DNA from: Cohnella hashimotonis
GTDB lineage: Bacteria > Bacillota > Bacilli > Paenibacillales > Paenibacillaceae
NCBI RefSeq assembly: GCF_030014955.1
Contig: NZ_JAGRPV010000001.1
Coordinates: 6,448,001-6,512,000, forward strand
Reading direction: 5' to 3'
Length of the DNA: 64,000 nt
In this document: positions 22,576-31,181 of the stretch, piece after piece
Position numbering within the stretch: position 1 is the stretch's first letter
Layout of the letters: each line of letters starts with the position of its first letter
Position numbers and translations under genes: made by a program
Notes under the pieces: generated by a model
Told to the model about the DNA's origin: nothing
Databases searched by the model: none
Seen by the model: only the letters and a program-made list of their open reading frames with translations

Positions 22576-25500
22576 TTAAGGCAGCGCCTCCAGCTTCGGC
22601 TCTCCCCAGAAAGCCCAGTCGTAGCCATAATCGCCCAGCGAGTCGGTAATCAAGGTGATGACGACGGTCTTGCCCGCATAGGCGGAAAGAGAGACGCTAA
22701 ACGGCGTCCATGCGCCGCCGGGCTGCAGGTCGTCGGACCAGCGCTCGCTGCCATTTACGGCGACGCGGAAGCCGACGCCCTGCGAATCCTCCGCGCCGTC
22801 CTTGATGCCCGCGAACCCGGTCAGCTTCGCGCCGCCCGAAGGCAGCGTCACGACGTAGTCGATGCGCGTCTGCCCATGCTGCGGCGGATGCGCGTCGAGC
22901 CCCTGCTTCTGCACGCCCAGCACGGCGCCGGTGCCGACCTTGCCGCCGAACGGATCCTGCGGCGGCGCCGTCGATCCGTCCTCGAACTGCAGATTCGAGT
23001 CGAACGCCTGCGCGGACAGCGACAGCGGGAGCTGCACGGTCCCGCCCGCGCTATAAATCAGATACACTTGATCCGTCGCGGGTGCCGTGATTTTGTAGCG
23101 GTTCGCGCCGAGCGACGTGTACGTCGCCAGCCCGGACGCCGAAGCCACCGATGCAAGCTGCCGCGGGCTGACGAGCGTCAGATCCACACTGCGTGCAGCG
23201 CCCGTCTGCGACAGCGCAACATGCGGCGCCACCCAGACGGCGGAGTCGTTGTCGACTGTCGTGCCCGGATGCGTCTCCATGCGGATCGTAACCTCCTTGC
23301 CCTTGAACGACGACAGATCCAGCGATACCGGCGTCGGCGTCGCGCTGTGGCTGAACTGCTCCTTGCTCAGCACCGGCCGTGTGGCGGCGGGCGCCGCCTT
23401 TTCCCAGGCATACACCTTAAACGTCACGCCGTCGCTGCTCGCCACGTTCACCTCCGAGCCGAGTTGAACGCCCGTCTCGAACGTCGGCGTGCGGTCCGCG
23501 GGCAGCGTCACGTCGAACTCGAGCCATGTATGTCCGCCCTGCCACACGCCCGAGTACGGCGGATGCGCGAGGATGCGATCTCCCCAATGCTGCACGGTCC
23601 CGCCTTGCGCAAACGTATACGAGAATCCGTTCGTCGAGGAAAAGAACGTTGCCGTCTGATGAACCGTACCGTCGGCGAGCTTCTCGCCCGCGCGGATCGG
23701 ACCGGCGTAGTTCATGAAGTCGACGCTCGCCGGCTGCTGCAAGTCCTGCAGAGAGAGCACGGTATGATTCGTATGGACGGCGACCGACTTCATCGCGACG
23801 TCTGCGGGCATCCCGTCGATATGGAAAGCCGTCTGATCGCGCAGTTCATCTTTATATAGATACGTCTTGCCGGGGTTCAGCCCGAAAAGTTTGGCGCTGT
23901 CATACAGATACCAGCCTGGGATCCGTCCCGGCAGCGTCACGCTGTCCGAGCCGTACAAATATCGCAGCACGCCGACGTCCCCGCCCGAGGCCCCGGCCCC
24001 GTAAGCGGTCAGCTTTTCCCCGTAGGCGTCCCGCTCGTACTTGGCCGACTTCCCGCTTGCCGTCTTGAAAGCGAACAACGAATTGGCATCCCACTGGCTG
24101 AAGTCGATCTGCGGCTTGTTATCCTGGTACCAGCGCGCCTCCGCGAACAGCTGCGCCATCAGCGGCGACGGGTTCGCGACTTGCGCGTAGTTCGGCCGGG
24201 TGAGCATCGGAATGGCGCCGAGCCGGTTCTGGACGACCTTGTGCCAGGCGATGAAATAGTCCTCGGTCAGCGGGTTCGCATGATCGGGATGTCCGTAGAT
24301 GGTCGTATAAGGCGCGAAGATGGCCGAGCTCGCCGGTACGACCTGGTCGATCTTGCTGTCGTCCCAGGTGCCGGTCTGCGCAAAAATGCCGTACGCATGC
24401 CGCTGGGCGAACGACTCGTACCGGGTCGTAATCTCGTTGAGACTCTCGCCGCCGAGCGCCACATTAGATGGAAGCTGCTCTCTCAGCTCGCGGTGCAGCG
24501 CGATGTTGCCCTGCAGCATGTTGCGGCCGTCGATGGCGCCATTGGCATCGTTGTACATGAGCAGCGACTGGTCAAGATGGATGCCGTCCGGATGGAGCGA
24601 CTGGACGAGCTGCGCCATTTTGCCGACGAACAACGTCCGCCAAGCCTGCGAAGCCGGATTGATCTGCGCGAACTTGATGTGACTCGAGCCCGCGGTATAT
24701 TCGGAGAAAACAGGTTGGAGCGAGAAAGGATCCTTGACCTGGTAAGGCTGCATCGACGCGAACGCCGGATTGTTGGGGTCGACGCCGAAAATGTTGACGT
24801 ACAGCATGACCTTGAAGCCGAGCGCCTGCGCCGCCTGAATCTTGGCCGCGATATCGGCCTTCGGCGTGTAGTCCGGGAAGTCGACGTCGTACGGATCCTC
24901 GCGCCAGCCGGGCACGACGAGCAGCGTCTGAGACGGTTCCACCTCCTGCGCCAGCGCGTTCAGCGTCTGCGCGTCCTCCAGATCCGTCAGCACGGTGAAC
25001 TGCACGTCCTTGGCCCATGCGGGCTGCAGCTTCGACAGCTTGGACAGGTCGAACTTTTTGTCCGCCCACGTCCGGTACAGCGTCGCCCCGTTCACCCAAT
25101 CGCCCGTATAAGCCTTCAGCCGCCAGCCGGTGGACACGGCCTTGCGCACCTGAGCGAACGGCGCAGGGGCGTACGTCTCCACGCCGACGTAAAAGTTGCC
25201 ATTCTCGTGCTTCACGTGCAGCGACTTGAAAAACCGGGCGTCGTCGTCGCCGTGGACGAGCATGCCGCCGCCGCTGCCCTGGATGATAAACATCTGTGCT
25301 TCCCAGATGTTCGGATAGTCGAACTGCTGGAAGCCGTACGCCGCGTCCGGCGATTCGGCTGTCAGCCGGATGCCGCCCAGCACCGGGATGATCAGGTCGT
25401 ACGTATCCGGCACGACGAGTCCCCACTGGACGCCCGATATGCCGCCCGCCTGCGTATCGGCGTTCTGGCTGACCGTGAGCGTGCCGTCGTACTTGGTCGC

Positions 25501-25845
25501 CACGGTCGTCTCGAGCTCGGCCAGGCTCTGGCCGCTGCCCCATGTCTGTCCGTAGGTCGTATGCCCCTTCTTGACGGTCGAGGCGGAGACGGCCGTGTCG
25601 TTCCACAAGCCGCTGCCACCGCCCAGCGTCCGGTGCCGGATGCCCGTCAGCGCAGTACCGCTCCCCTTGGCCAGCGTCACCGTGCCGTAGGTGAAATTCA
25701 AAGCGCCCGTCGAGGCGTTCAAGGTCACGGCGGGACCGTCGGCCGCAGCCGGGCCGCCCCCCGCGAGCGCGCCCGCCCAGATCATGACGGCCGCAAGCCC
25801 CGTCATCATCGTCTTCTTCCATTTCACGCTCCAACTCGCATTCAT
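22576..25845 (-). CDS. Large secreted glycoside-hydrolase-like protein (DUF6259 type)
   Basis: 1089 residues with an export signal of about 36 residues (hydrophobic core, then GPAAADG). The N-terminal beta-rich part (40-270) resembles the sandwich domain of GH31/GH36-like enzymes. A TIM-barrel follows (about 275-600). In it HPDGIHLDQS places Asp425 at a strand end, where the nucleophile would be, and GGESLNEI (Glu467/Glu471) is a possible acid/base. The C-terminal third has two carbohydrate-binding-like beta-sandwiches (about 770-890 and 960-1085). I match it to the DUF6259 group by pattern only; substrate unknown. It ends the HK-RR-binding protein-permease-GH32 gene series, so its products are probably imported by that transporter. 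Confidence 0.72.
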   Translation of the reverse strand: MNASWSVKWKKTMMTGLAAVMIWAGALAGGGPAAADGPAVTLNASTGALNFTYGTVTLAKGSGTALTGIRHRTLGGGSGLWNDTAVSASTVKKGHTTYGQTWGSGQSLAELETTVATKYDGTLTVSQNADTQAGGISGVQWGLVVPDTYDLIIPVLGGIRLTAESPDAAYGFQQFDYPNIWEAQMFIIQGSGGGMLVHGDDDARFFKSLHVKHENGNFYVGVETYAPAPFAQVRKAVSTGWRLKAYTGDWVNGATLYRTWADKKFDLSKLSKLQPAWAKDVQFTVLTDLEDAQTLNALAQEVEPSQTLLVVPGWREDPYDVDFPDYTPKADIAAKIQAAQALGFKVMLYVNIFGVDPNNPAFASMQPYQVKDPFSLQPVFSEYTAGSSHIKFAQINPASQAWRTLFVGKMAQLVQSLHPDGIHLDQSLLMYNDANGAIDGRNMLQGNIALHRELREQLPSNVALGGESLNEITTRYESFAQRHAYGIFAQTGTWDDSKIDQVVPASSAIFAPYTTIYGHPDHANPLTEDYFIAWHKVVQNRLGAIPMLTRPNYAQVANPSPLMAQLFAEARWYQDNKPQIDFSQWDANSLFAFKTASGKSAKYERDAYGEKLTAYGAGASGGDVGVLRYLYGSDSVTLPGRIPGWYLYDSAKLFGLNPGKTYLYKDELRDQTAFHIDGMPADVAMKSVAVHTNHTVLSLQDLQQPASVDFMNYAGPIRAGEKLADGTVHQTATFFSSTNGFSYTFAQGGTVQHWGDRILAHPPYSGVWQGGHTWLEFDVTLPADRTPTFETGVQLGSEVNVASSDGVTFKVYAWEKAAPAATRPVLSKEQFSHSATPTPVSLDLSSFKGKEVTIRMETHPGTTVDNDSAVWVAPHVALSQTGAARSVDLTLVSPRQLASVASASGLATYTSLGANRYKITAPATDQVYLIYSAGGTVQLPLSLSAQAFDSNLQFEDGSTAPPQDPFGGKVGTGAVLGVQKQGLDAHPPQHGQTRIDYVVTLPSGGAKLTGFAGIKDGAEDSQGVGFRVAVNGSERWSDDLQPGGAWTPFSVSLSAYAGKTVVITLITDSLGDYGYDWAFWGEPKLEALP

Positions 25846-25880
25846 CGTCGCATCCCCTTCCGATCGTTGCTTTCCGAGCC

Positions 25881-27380
25881 TTACGGTTCAAGCAATACGG
25901 TTTCGAAGCTTGCGCTGCCTTCGCTCACGAACAGCCCCCATCCCCCCTCTCGGTGGTCGTACAGCCGCGCGCTCATCGCGACCGTGTCGTCCACGTACAC
26001 CTCGCAAACCGTGCCGTCGATCACGACGTCGAGCCGGCAGGCGACGCCCGGCGTCAACGCGACCGGACGCTCGAGACCGACCTCGAAGGGAACGTCTCCC
26101 TTTCTCGGCCAGCGGTCGAAGACGAGGCGCTGCCGCCCGGGTTCGAGACGGATCATGTAGCCCCGGTCCAGCGCTGCGTCCGTCCGCAGCAGCACGCCGC
26201 AGCCGCGCGTGTCCGCCCCGAAGGTCACGGTCGCCGACAGCCTGCATCGGGAAGGCAGCGATGCCGCAGCGGCAGCCGCGAACGAATCCGGCGCTTCTGC
26301 GGCAGCCGTGCATACGCCCGCAGCTTCGCTACTCTCGCCGGCATCCGCCGCTCGAATCGATGTCGCGCTCGCCCCCCCGCTTATCCCCTCGCCTTCCCCG
26401 CCAATCTCCCACCTGCCCACGACCTCGCGCAGCGCAATCTCCGCCCGCCGCGTCATCGCCGCCCGCACCGTCTCGGGCATCCGCACCGTCAGCGAGCCGT
26501 CGGCCTGCTGCGCGAGCTCGTGCACGACCAGGTTGCCGCCCCACTGCCAGGTGCCTTCGTCGTGCTCGCCCTCCCGCGTCGGGTTCCAGCCGAACGCATA
26601 GCGCCGCTCGCCGTCGGTCCACGTTTTTGCAGCATAGAACGCCCGGTTGTCGAACGTGTCGTTCTCCGGCGCCAGCCAGGGCCCCGCCAGCGACTTGCTC
26701 ATCCGGTAGTGCGTGACCGTGCGATCCGAGAACGTCGAGTACACGAGGTACCACCAGTCCCCCATCCGGAACAGATCCGGACATTCGTGCGTCGTATACA
26801 GCGACGGCGCCCAGAACGGCTCGCGCACCTCCCAGCCGCTCAGATCCTTCGAGGCGCACAGCGCGACGCAACCCCTTCTCCGGCTCGGTCCCTCCTTAAG
26901 CCGCGCGGCCAGCAGCATCCAGTACTCGCCGGCCTCCTCGTTCCAGAAGACGAACGGATCGCGCCAGTCATGCTGCTCGTAGCGGTCGGCGGGCGCATAG
27001 AAGGCGTCCTCCGGAAGCTTGGTCCAGTGAAGCAGGTCGGTGCTGGTCGCATGCATGACCGCCTGCTGGAGCTTGCCCTGGGCGGGATAATGGAAGTTGT
27101 TGCCCGTGTAAAAAATATGATAGAGCTCGCCGACCTTCAGGATGCAGCCAGTATAAATGTACAGATCCTGCTCCGACTCGCCGCCTCTCGGCAGCACCTC
27201 GCCGTATTCGGTATAGTTTACGAAGTCCTTCGTCCCTAGCAGAAACCAGGGCGTCCCTTCGCCGAAGTTTTCCTTGTCGCGCCAATCCTTCAGATACAGC
27301 AGCTTGAACTCGCCGTCCTCGTAGAACGGGATGACGTCCGCCAGCACGCCGTCCGCCGGCCGGTAAAAAAAGTCGCTCAT
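25881..27380 (-). CDS. Glycoside hydrolase family 32 (fructan/sucrose hydrolase-like), cytoplasmic
   Basis: 499 residues with a five-bladed propeller and a C-terminal beta-sandwich. The GH32 triad appears as Asp15 (VLADVIPFYEDG, replacing the classical NDPNG), the RDP motif at 140-142 (DWRDPFVFWN) and Glu199 (HECPDLF). No signal peptide, so it acts inside the cell on imported sugars. Residues about 325-370 hold an Ala/Ser/Glu-rich low-complexity insert between the two domains. The gene starts 1 bp from the end of the permease gene, hence translationally linked. The altered nucleophile region makes this a divergent GH32 member, so fructose specificity is likely but not certain. Confidence 0.85.
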   Translation of the reverse strand: MSDFFYRPADGVLADVIPFYEDGEFKLLYLKDWRDKENFGEGTPWFLLGTKDFVNYTEYGEVLPRGGESEQDLYIYTGCILKVGELYHIFYTGNNFHYPAQGKLQQAVMHATSTDLLHWTKLPEDAFYAPADRYEQHDWRDPFVFWNEEAGEYWMLLAARLKEGPSRRRGCVALCASKDLSGWEVREPFWAPSLYTTHECPDLFRMGDWWYLVYSTFSDRTVTHYRMSKSLAGPWLAPENDTFDNRAFYAAKTWTDGERRYAFGWNPTREGEHDEGTWQWGGNLVVHELAQQADGSLTVRMPETVRAAMTRRAEIALREVVGRWEIGGEGEGISGGASATSIRAADAGESSEAAGVCTAAAEAPDSFAAAAAASLPSRCRLSATVTFGADTRGCGVLLRTDAALDRGYMIRLEPGRQRLVFDRWPRKGDVPFEVGLERPVALTPGVACRLDVVIDGTVCEVYVDDTVAMSARLYDHREGGWGLFVSEGSASFETVLLEP

Positions 27381-28262
27381 TTACTCCTTCACGCTCCCCA
27401 GCACGATGCCTTTGACAAAGTATTTTTGCAAAAACGGATAAGCCAGCAGGATCGGCAGCGCGCCGACGATGATCTGCGCAGCCTTGGAGGTGCGGGTCGA
27501 GATCGACGCCAGCTTGTACAGGTCTTCCTGCTTCACATGAGAAAAGTCGAAGTTGATGATGATCGTCTGCAAATAGGAGGACAGCGGATAATGCTCCGGC
27601 TTGTTCATCAGAATCAGGCCGTCGAACCAGGCGTTCCAGTGCCCGACGATCGTGAACAGGCCGACGGTGGCAAGACCCGGCAGCGACAGCGGGACGTAGA
27701 TCGTCCAGAGCGTGCGCAGATGGCCGGCGCCGTCGATGAAGCACGACTCCTCCAGCTCTTTGGGCAGGCCGCGGAAGAAATTCAGCAGCAGGATGACGTT
27801 GAACACGGGGACCGCGCCGGGAATGACGAGCGCCCACACCGAATCGAGCAGACCCGTATACTTGATCGTCATGTACCAGGGGACAAGTCCGCCTGCGAAA
27901 AGAATCGTGAAGACGAAGATCCAGACGTAAAACGTGCGCATCCGAAACGTCCGTACGTCCTTGGACAGCGGATAAGCGATCATGATCGTCAGCAGCATGT
28001 TGATGGCGGTACCGAGCAGCACCCGCTCGAGCGTAATGACGAAGGAGCGCATGAACTCGGGCCTGCTGATGATAAAGTCGTACGACTTGAGCGTAAAATC
28101 GACCGGCCAGAACGTGACCTGGCCGGCGGCGACCGCGGCGCTCTCGCTGAACGACACCGCGAGGACGTGGACGAGCGGCAGGAAGCACAAGACGGCCAGC
28201 AAGCTGAGAAACGCGGCGTTCGCTACTAGAAACACTCGTCTGGCCGGGGAGATATGATGCAC
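27381..28262 (-). CDS. Carbohydrate ABC transporter permease (LplC/YtcP type)
   Basis: A 293-residue inner-membrane permease with six helices. The cytoplasmic EAA loop for the ATPase reads EESCFIDGAGHLRTLWTIYVPLSLPG. The C-terminal end LQKYFVKGIVLGSVKE is diagnostic of the YtcP/LplC group. It pairs with the LplB-type permease 18 bp upstream and with twin solute-binding lipoproteins further up. No ATPase gene is present in the cluster; such importers normally share a general MsmX-type ATPase encoded elsewhere. Likely substrate: oligosaccharides released by the secreted hydrolase. Confidence 0.93.
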   Translation of the reverse strand: MHHISPARRVFLVANAAFLSLLAVLCFLPLVHVLAVSFSESAAVAAGQVTFWPVDFTLKSYDFIISRPEFMRSFVITLERVLLGTAINMLLTIMIAYPLSKDVRTFRMRTFYVWIFVFTILFAGGLVPWYMTIKYTGLLDSVWALVIPGAVPVFNVILLLNFFRGLPKELEESCFIDGAGHLRTLWTIYVPLSLPGLATVGLFTIVGHWNAWFDGLILMNKPEHYPLSSYLQTIIINFDFSHVKQEDLYKLASISTRTSKAAQIIVGALPILLAYPFLQKYFVKGIVLGSVKE

Positions 28263-28280
28263 GCGGGATCTCTCCTCTCT

Positions 28281-29192
28281 CTAGAAAATGCGATAGTTCG
28301 CCAGCCGGTAGGCCAGCCAATAGGAGACCGATATGAGCAGGAAGGACACGACGGACTTGAACAGGCCGACGGCCGTCGCCACGCCGTACTGCGCGTCGTT
28401 GAACGCGATCCGGTAGATCATCGTGTCGAGAATGTCTCCGCTCTCGTATACGAGCGGGTTGGCCAGGTTGAACACCTGGTCGAAGCCGGCGTTCAGCACG
28501 TTGCCGAGGCTCAGCGTCACCATGAGCACGATGATCGGCATCATGCCGGGCAGCGTGATATGGCGCGTCTGCTTCCAGCGTCCGGCTCCGTCCATGACCG
28601 CCGCCTCGTACAGCGTCGGATTCACGCTCGTGATCGCGGCCAGATAGACGATCGTGCTGAAGCCGAACTCTTTCCAGACGTCGGAAAGGATCAGCACCGC
28701 CGGGAACCAGCGATTGTCCGCCAGGAAAAAGATCGGTTCGATGCCGAGCTTGCCCAGCATGGCGTTTACGATGCCCTCGGACGGCGACAGCAGATCGATG
28801 AGAATGCCGCCCAGGATAACCCAGGATAGAAAATGGGGCAGGTAGATCAGCGTCTGCACGCCGCGCTTGATGAACGAGCGGGTCACCTCGTTGAGCAGCA
28901 GCGCGATGACGATGGGGACGAACAGCCCCGCGATAATTTTCATACAGGCGATAAACAGCGTGTTCCAGATGACCTGGCCGGTGTTCGGCATATCCAGCAC
29001 GAACCTGAAGTTGTCCAGCCCGATCCACGGCGAGCCGAACCAGCCGCTGAAAATCGTGAACTTCTGAAACGCGATCACGACGCCCAGCATCGGCACGTAG
29101 CTGTACACGAGCACCAGGACGAGGCCGGGCAGGAGCAGCAGGTGCAAAGGCAATTCCCTCATCCATTTTGCCGTTTTCATTTCGTACATCAC
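28281..29192 (-). CDS. Sugar ABC transporter permease (LplB/YteP type)
   Basis: 303 residues with six membrane helices. The EAA loop is YEAAVMDGAGRWKQTRHITLPGMMP. The N-terminal stretch LPLHLLLLPGLVLVLVYSYVPMLGVVIAFQ and the C-terminal GLFKSVVSFLLISVSYWLAYRL are typical of LplB/YteP. First of the permease pair; it lies 122 bp after the solute-binding protein gene, with a strong intercistronic hairpin between them that may lower permease relative to binding protein. Confidence 0.93.
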   Translation of the reverse strand: MMYEMKTAKWMRELPLHLLLLPGLVLVLVYSYVPMLGVVIAFQKFTIFSGWFGSPWIGLDNFRFVLDMPNTGQVIWNTLFIACMKIIAGLFVPIVIALLLNEVTRSFIKRGVQTLIYLPHFLSWVILGGILIDLLSPSEGIVNAMLGKLGIEPIFFLADNRWFPAVLILSDVWKEFGFSTIVYLAAITSVNPTLYEAAVMDGAGRWKQTRHITLPGMMPIIVLMVTLSLGNVLNAGFDQVFNLANPLVYESGDILDTMIYRIAFNDAQYGVATAVGLFKSVVSFLLISVSYWLAYRLANYRIF

Positions 29193-29246
29193 CGCCTTTT
29201 TTTTCCTAATCTCCGCTTTCGAACGCCGATTCGGGGCATGACGGAA

Positions 29247-29279
29247 GAAGGGGAGAATGGTCAGGACCGTCTCCCCTTC
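29247..29279 (-). other. Intercistronic hairpin between binding protein and permease genes
   Basis: GAAGGGGAGA (29247-29256) pairs perfectly with TCTCCCCTTC (29270-29279), with a further TGGT/ACC pairing inside. No T-run follows, so an mRNA-stabilising or partial-attenuation role is likelier than full termination. Such stems are common behind binding-protein genes of ABC operons. Confidence 0.6.
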
Positions 29280-29314
29280 GCCTGTCTATGCTTCAAGCGT
29301 CCGCGCGTTCGCTT

Positions 29315-31039
29315 CTACTTCTGCGCGCTCAGCCAGTCGTTGATCTCCTTCAGGATCGCCTCGCCGCCGAGCTTGTTCCAGTCCGCCACGAACGTATCGA
29401 ATTCGTCGACCGAAGCGGCGCCCATGATGATCTTCGTGAACGTCTCCTTCTCCAGCTTGTCGAGCGTCGCCCACTTGTCGGTCATCGTCGGCGTCTGTCC
29501 GCCGAACGCCGTCATGAGCAACCGGTCGCCGGTGTAATTGTCCATCGTGGTCACGAAGCCGAAGTACTGGTGGGCGACCGCCCAGTTTTCGATATTGCCC
29601 GTCTTGAGGTAGTCGACCGTCGGACCATACTTGTCGGTCTCCGTCAGCGCATCCTTCAGCAGGCTCTCGTCCTCGTTCTCGATCGCTTTGCGCAGTAGGG
29701 TCAGCGACTCCAGCACGCCTTGGTCGGAGACGCCGGACTGCACGAGCGACATCGGAGACGTATTGATTCGTTCTCCGTTCTCTTCGACGGTAATGAACTG
29801 TCCTTCATTGCGGCGCGAACCGTGCACGACCTCCTCGTGCAGGTTCAGCATTTTAATGGCCGCTTCCGGATGCTTGGCTCCCTTGCGCACGACGACGTAG
29901 CCGCTGGCAGAGAAGCCTACGTTCGCTTTGGTCGGGGTGCCGTCGACGGATGGCACGGGAAACGGCATCCAGTCCATGCCCGGATTTTTCTTGACGGCGT
30001 CGAGGAAAACGTACGGGTTCCAGTTCGCACCGAACGCCATGCCGAACTTGTTGGCGGCGATATCCTCCGCGACCTTGGTGCCGTCCTTGACGCCGAATTC
30101 CCGGTCGAGCTCGCCTGCCTTGTACATTTCCTGCAGCTTGGCCAGCGTCTGCTTCATCTCCGGCTGCGTCGAGCCGTAGACGACCTTGCCCGAAGCGTCC
30201 TTCACCCACGTTTGCGGGTAGGCGTGGAAGGCGTTGGACAGCCCCGTGATCGAGGTGATCGGGCCGTACAAGTAGTTGTTGACCGCCAGGCCGTAAGTGT
30301 CGGGCTTGCCGTTGCCGTCCGGATCCTGCTTCGTAAACGCTTCCGCAATCTTAAGCACATCGTCCAGCGTCTTCGGCTCGGACAGATTCAGCTTCTTGAG
30401 CCAGTCCGTGCGGATCCACAGCAGATTCGGCTCGTAGATCGGCGCGTTGACGACCGGGATGGCCAGCAGCTTGCCGTTAAAAGTTGCCGATGCCAGCGCC
30501 GCGCCGCCGTCGCCGTGCTGCAGCTCCTTCGTATGGTCGGAGGCGTACTGCTCGTAGACACCCGTCAGGTCCTCGAGCTGGCCGGCGTCCGCGAGCTGCT
30601 TGAGCTGGCTGGCCGATACGGAGAACAGCTCGGGCAGGCTGCCGGAGGCGATCGAGACGTTCAGCTTGCGGTTGTACTCGCTCGTCAGCGCGGTCCAGTC
30701 GTGTACGATCTTGATGCCAAGCAGATTCTCGTACTCGCGGTACCAGACATTGTTGTCGATGCTGTCGCCCTTCGGATAGGTCCAGGTCTGGTCGACGGCC
30801 CGGGCGACGTGGAGCTCGATCGGCGGGTCGTACTTGCCGAACGGATCCCCCTTCTCCGTCGGCGCCGATGCGGACGCCGACGCCGTGCCTGACGCAGTGC
30901 CGGATGCGGCAGACGAGCCGCTCGCCTTGCCCGACGGCTCGGTGCTTGCCGCGTTTTTGCCCGAGTCGCTGCAGCCGGTCGCCGCAAGCGCGCAAGCCAG
31001 GATGCCGCAGACGAGCGCGATTCGTTGATTTCTTTTCAA
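29315..31039 (-). CDS. Extracellular solute-binding lipoprotein, LipO type (copy B)
   Basis: About 574 residues. The start is the TTG behind AAGGGGG, giving MKRNQRIALVCGILACALAATGC with lipobox Cys23; an ATG 48 bp upstream has no better support. An Ala/Ser/Thr-rich linker (about 24-65) precedes the binding domain, which contains an EF-hand-like calcium loop DPDGNGKPDTYG and the LipO-type segments DQTWTYPKGDSIDNNVWYRE and TAFGGQTPTM. It is roughly 75-80% identical by eye to the next upstream gene and is clearly a tandem paralogue. The promoter region is duplicated as well. Probably binds oligosaccharides for the adjoining permeases. Confidence 0.92.
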   Translation of the reverse strand: MKRNQRIALVCGILACALAATGCSDSGKNAASTEPSGKASGSSAASGTASGTASASASAPTEKGDPFGKYDPPIELHVARAVDQTWTYPKGDSIDNNVWYREYENLLGIKIVHDWTALTSEYNRKLNVSIASGSLPELFSVSASQLKQLADAGQLEDLTGVYEQYASDHTKELQHGDGGAALASATFNGKLLAIPVVNAPIYEPNLLWIRTDWLKKLNLSEPKTLDDVLKIAEAFTKQDPDGNGKPDTYGLAVNNYLYGPITSITGLSNAFHAYPQTWVKDASGKVVYGSTQPEMKQTLAKLQEMYKAGELDREFGVKDGTKVAEDIAANKFGMAFGANWNPYVFLDAVKKNPGMDWMPFPVPSVDGTPTKANVGFSASGYVVVRKGAKHPEAAIKMLNLHEEVVHGSRRNEGQFITVEENGERINTSPMSLVQSGVSDQGVLESLTLLRKAIENEDESLLKDALTETDKYGPTVDYLKTGNIENWAVAHQYFGFVTTMDNYTGDRLLMTAFGGQTPTMTDKWATLDKLEKETFTKIIMGAASVDEFDTFVADWNKLGGEAILKEINDWLSAQK

Positions 31040-31093
31040 ACTCGTTTCCCCCTTCGAGCTCATGAATGAATGCATCGTGCCTTGCATGAGCTC

Positions 31094-31161
31094 ATTATAG
31101 AGCGGGCGCCGAATCGCTCTCTACTCGCCGATTTTTACATTCCACTATCCGTTTTGGATAT
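31094..31161 (-). promoter_or_regulatory. Promoter region of binding protein copy B (duplicated block)
   Basis: On the minus strand ATCCAAAACGGAT lies in 31147-31161, then an 11-bp gap, then AAAATCGGCGAGTAGAG (31119-31135), then 19 bp, then TATAAT (31094-31099). The same three elements with the same spacings precede copy A. The conserved AAAATCGGCGAGTAGAG block takes the place of a -35 box and could bind the YesN-type regulator. Confidence 0.65.
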
Positions 31162-31181
31162 TCGGGAAGTCTGCGATATTT

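Noticed and set aside
22006..23859. 617-codon plus-strand frame across the 62-bp array and the secreted hydrolase gene
   Set aside because: Its first part is repeat-derived and the rest is the antisense of a well supported gene; Arg/Ala-rich composition typical of GC-rich shadows.
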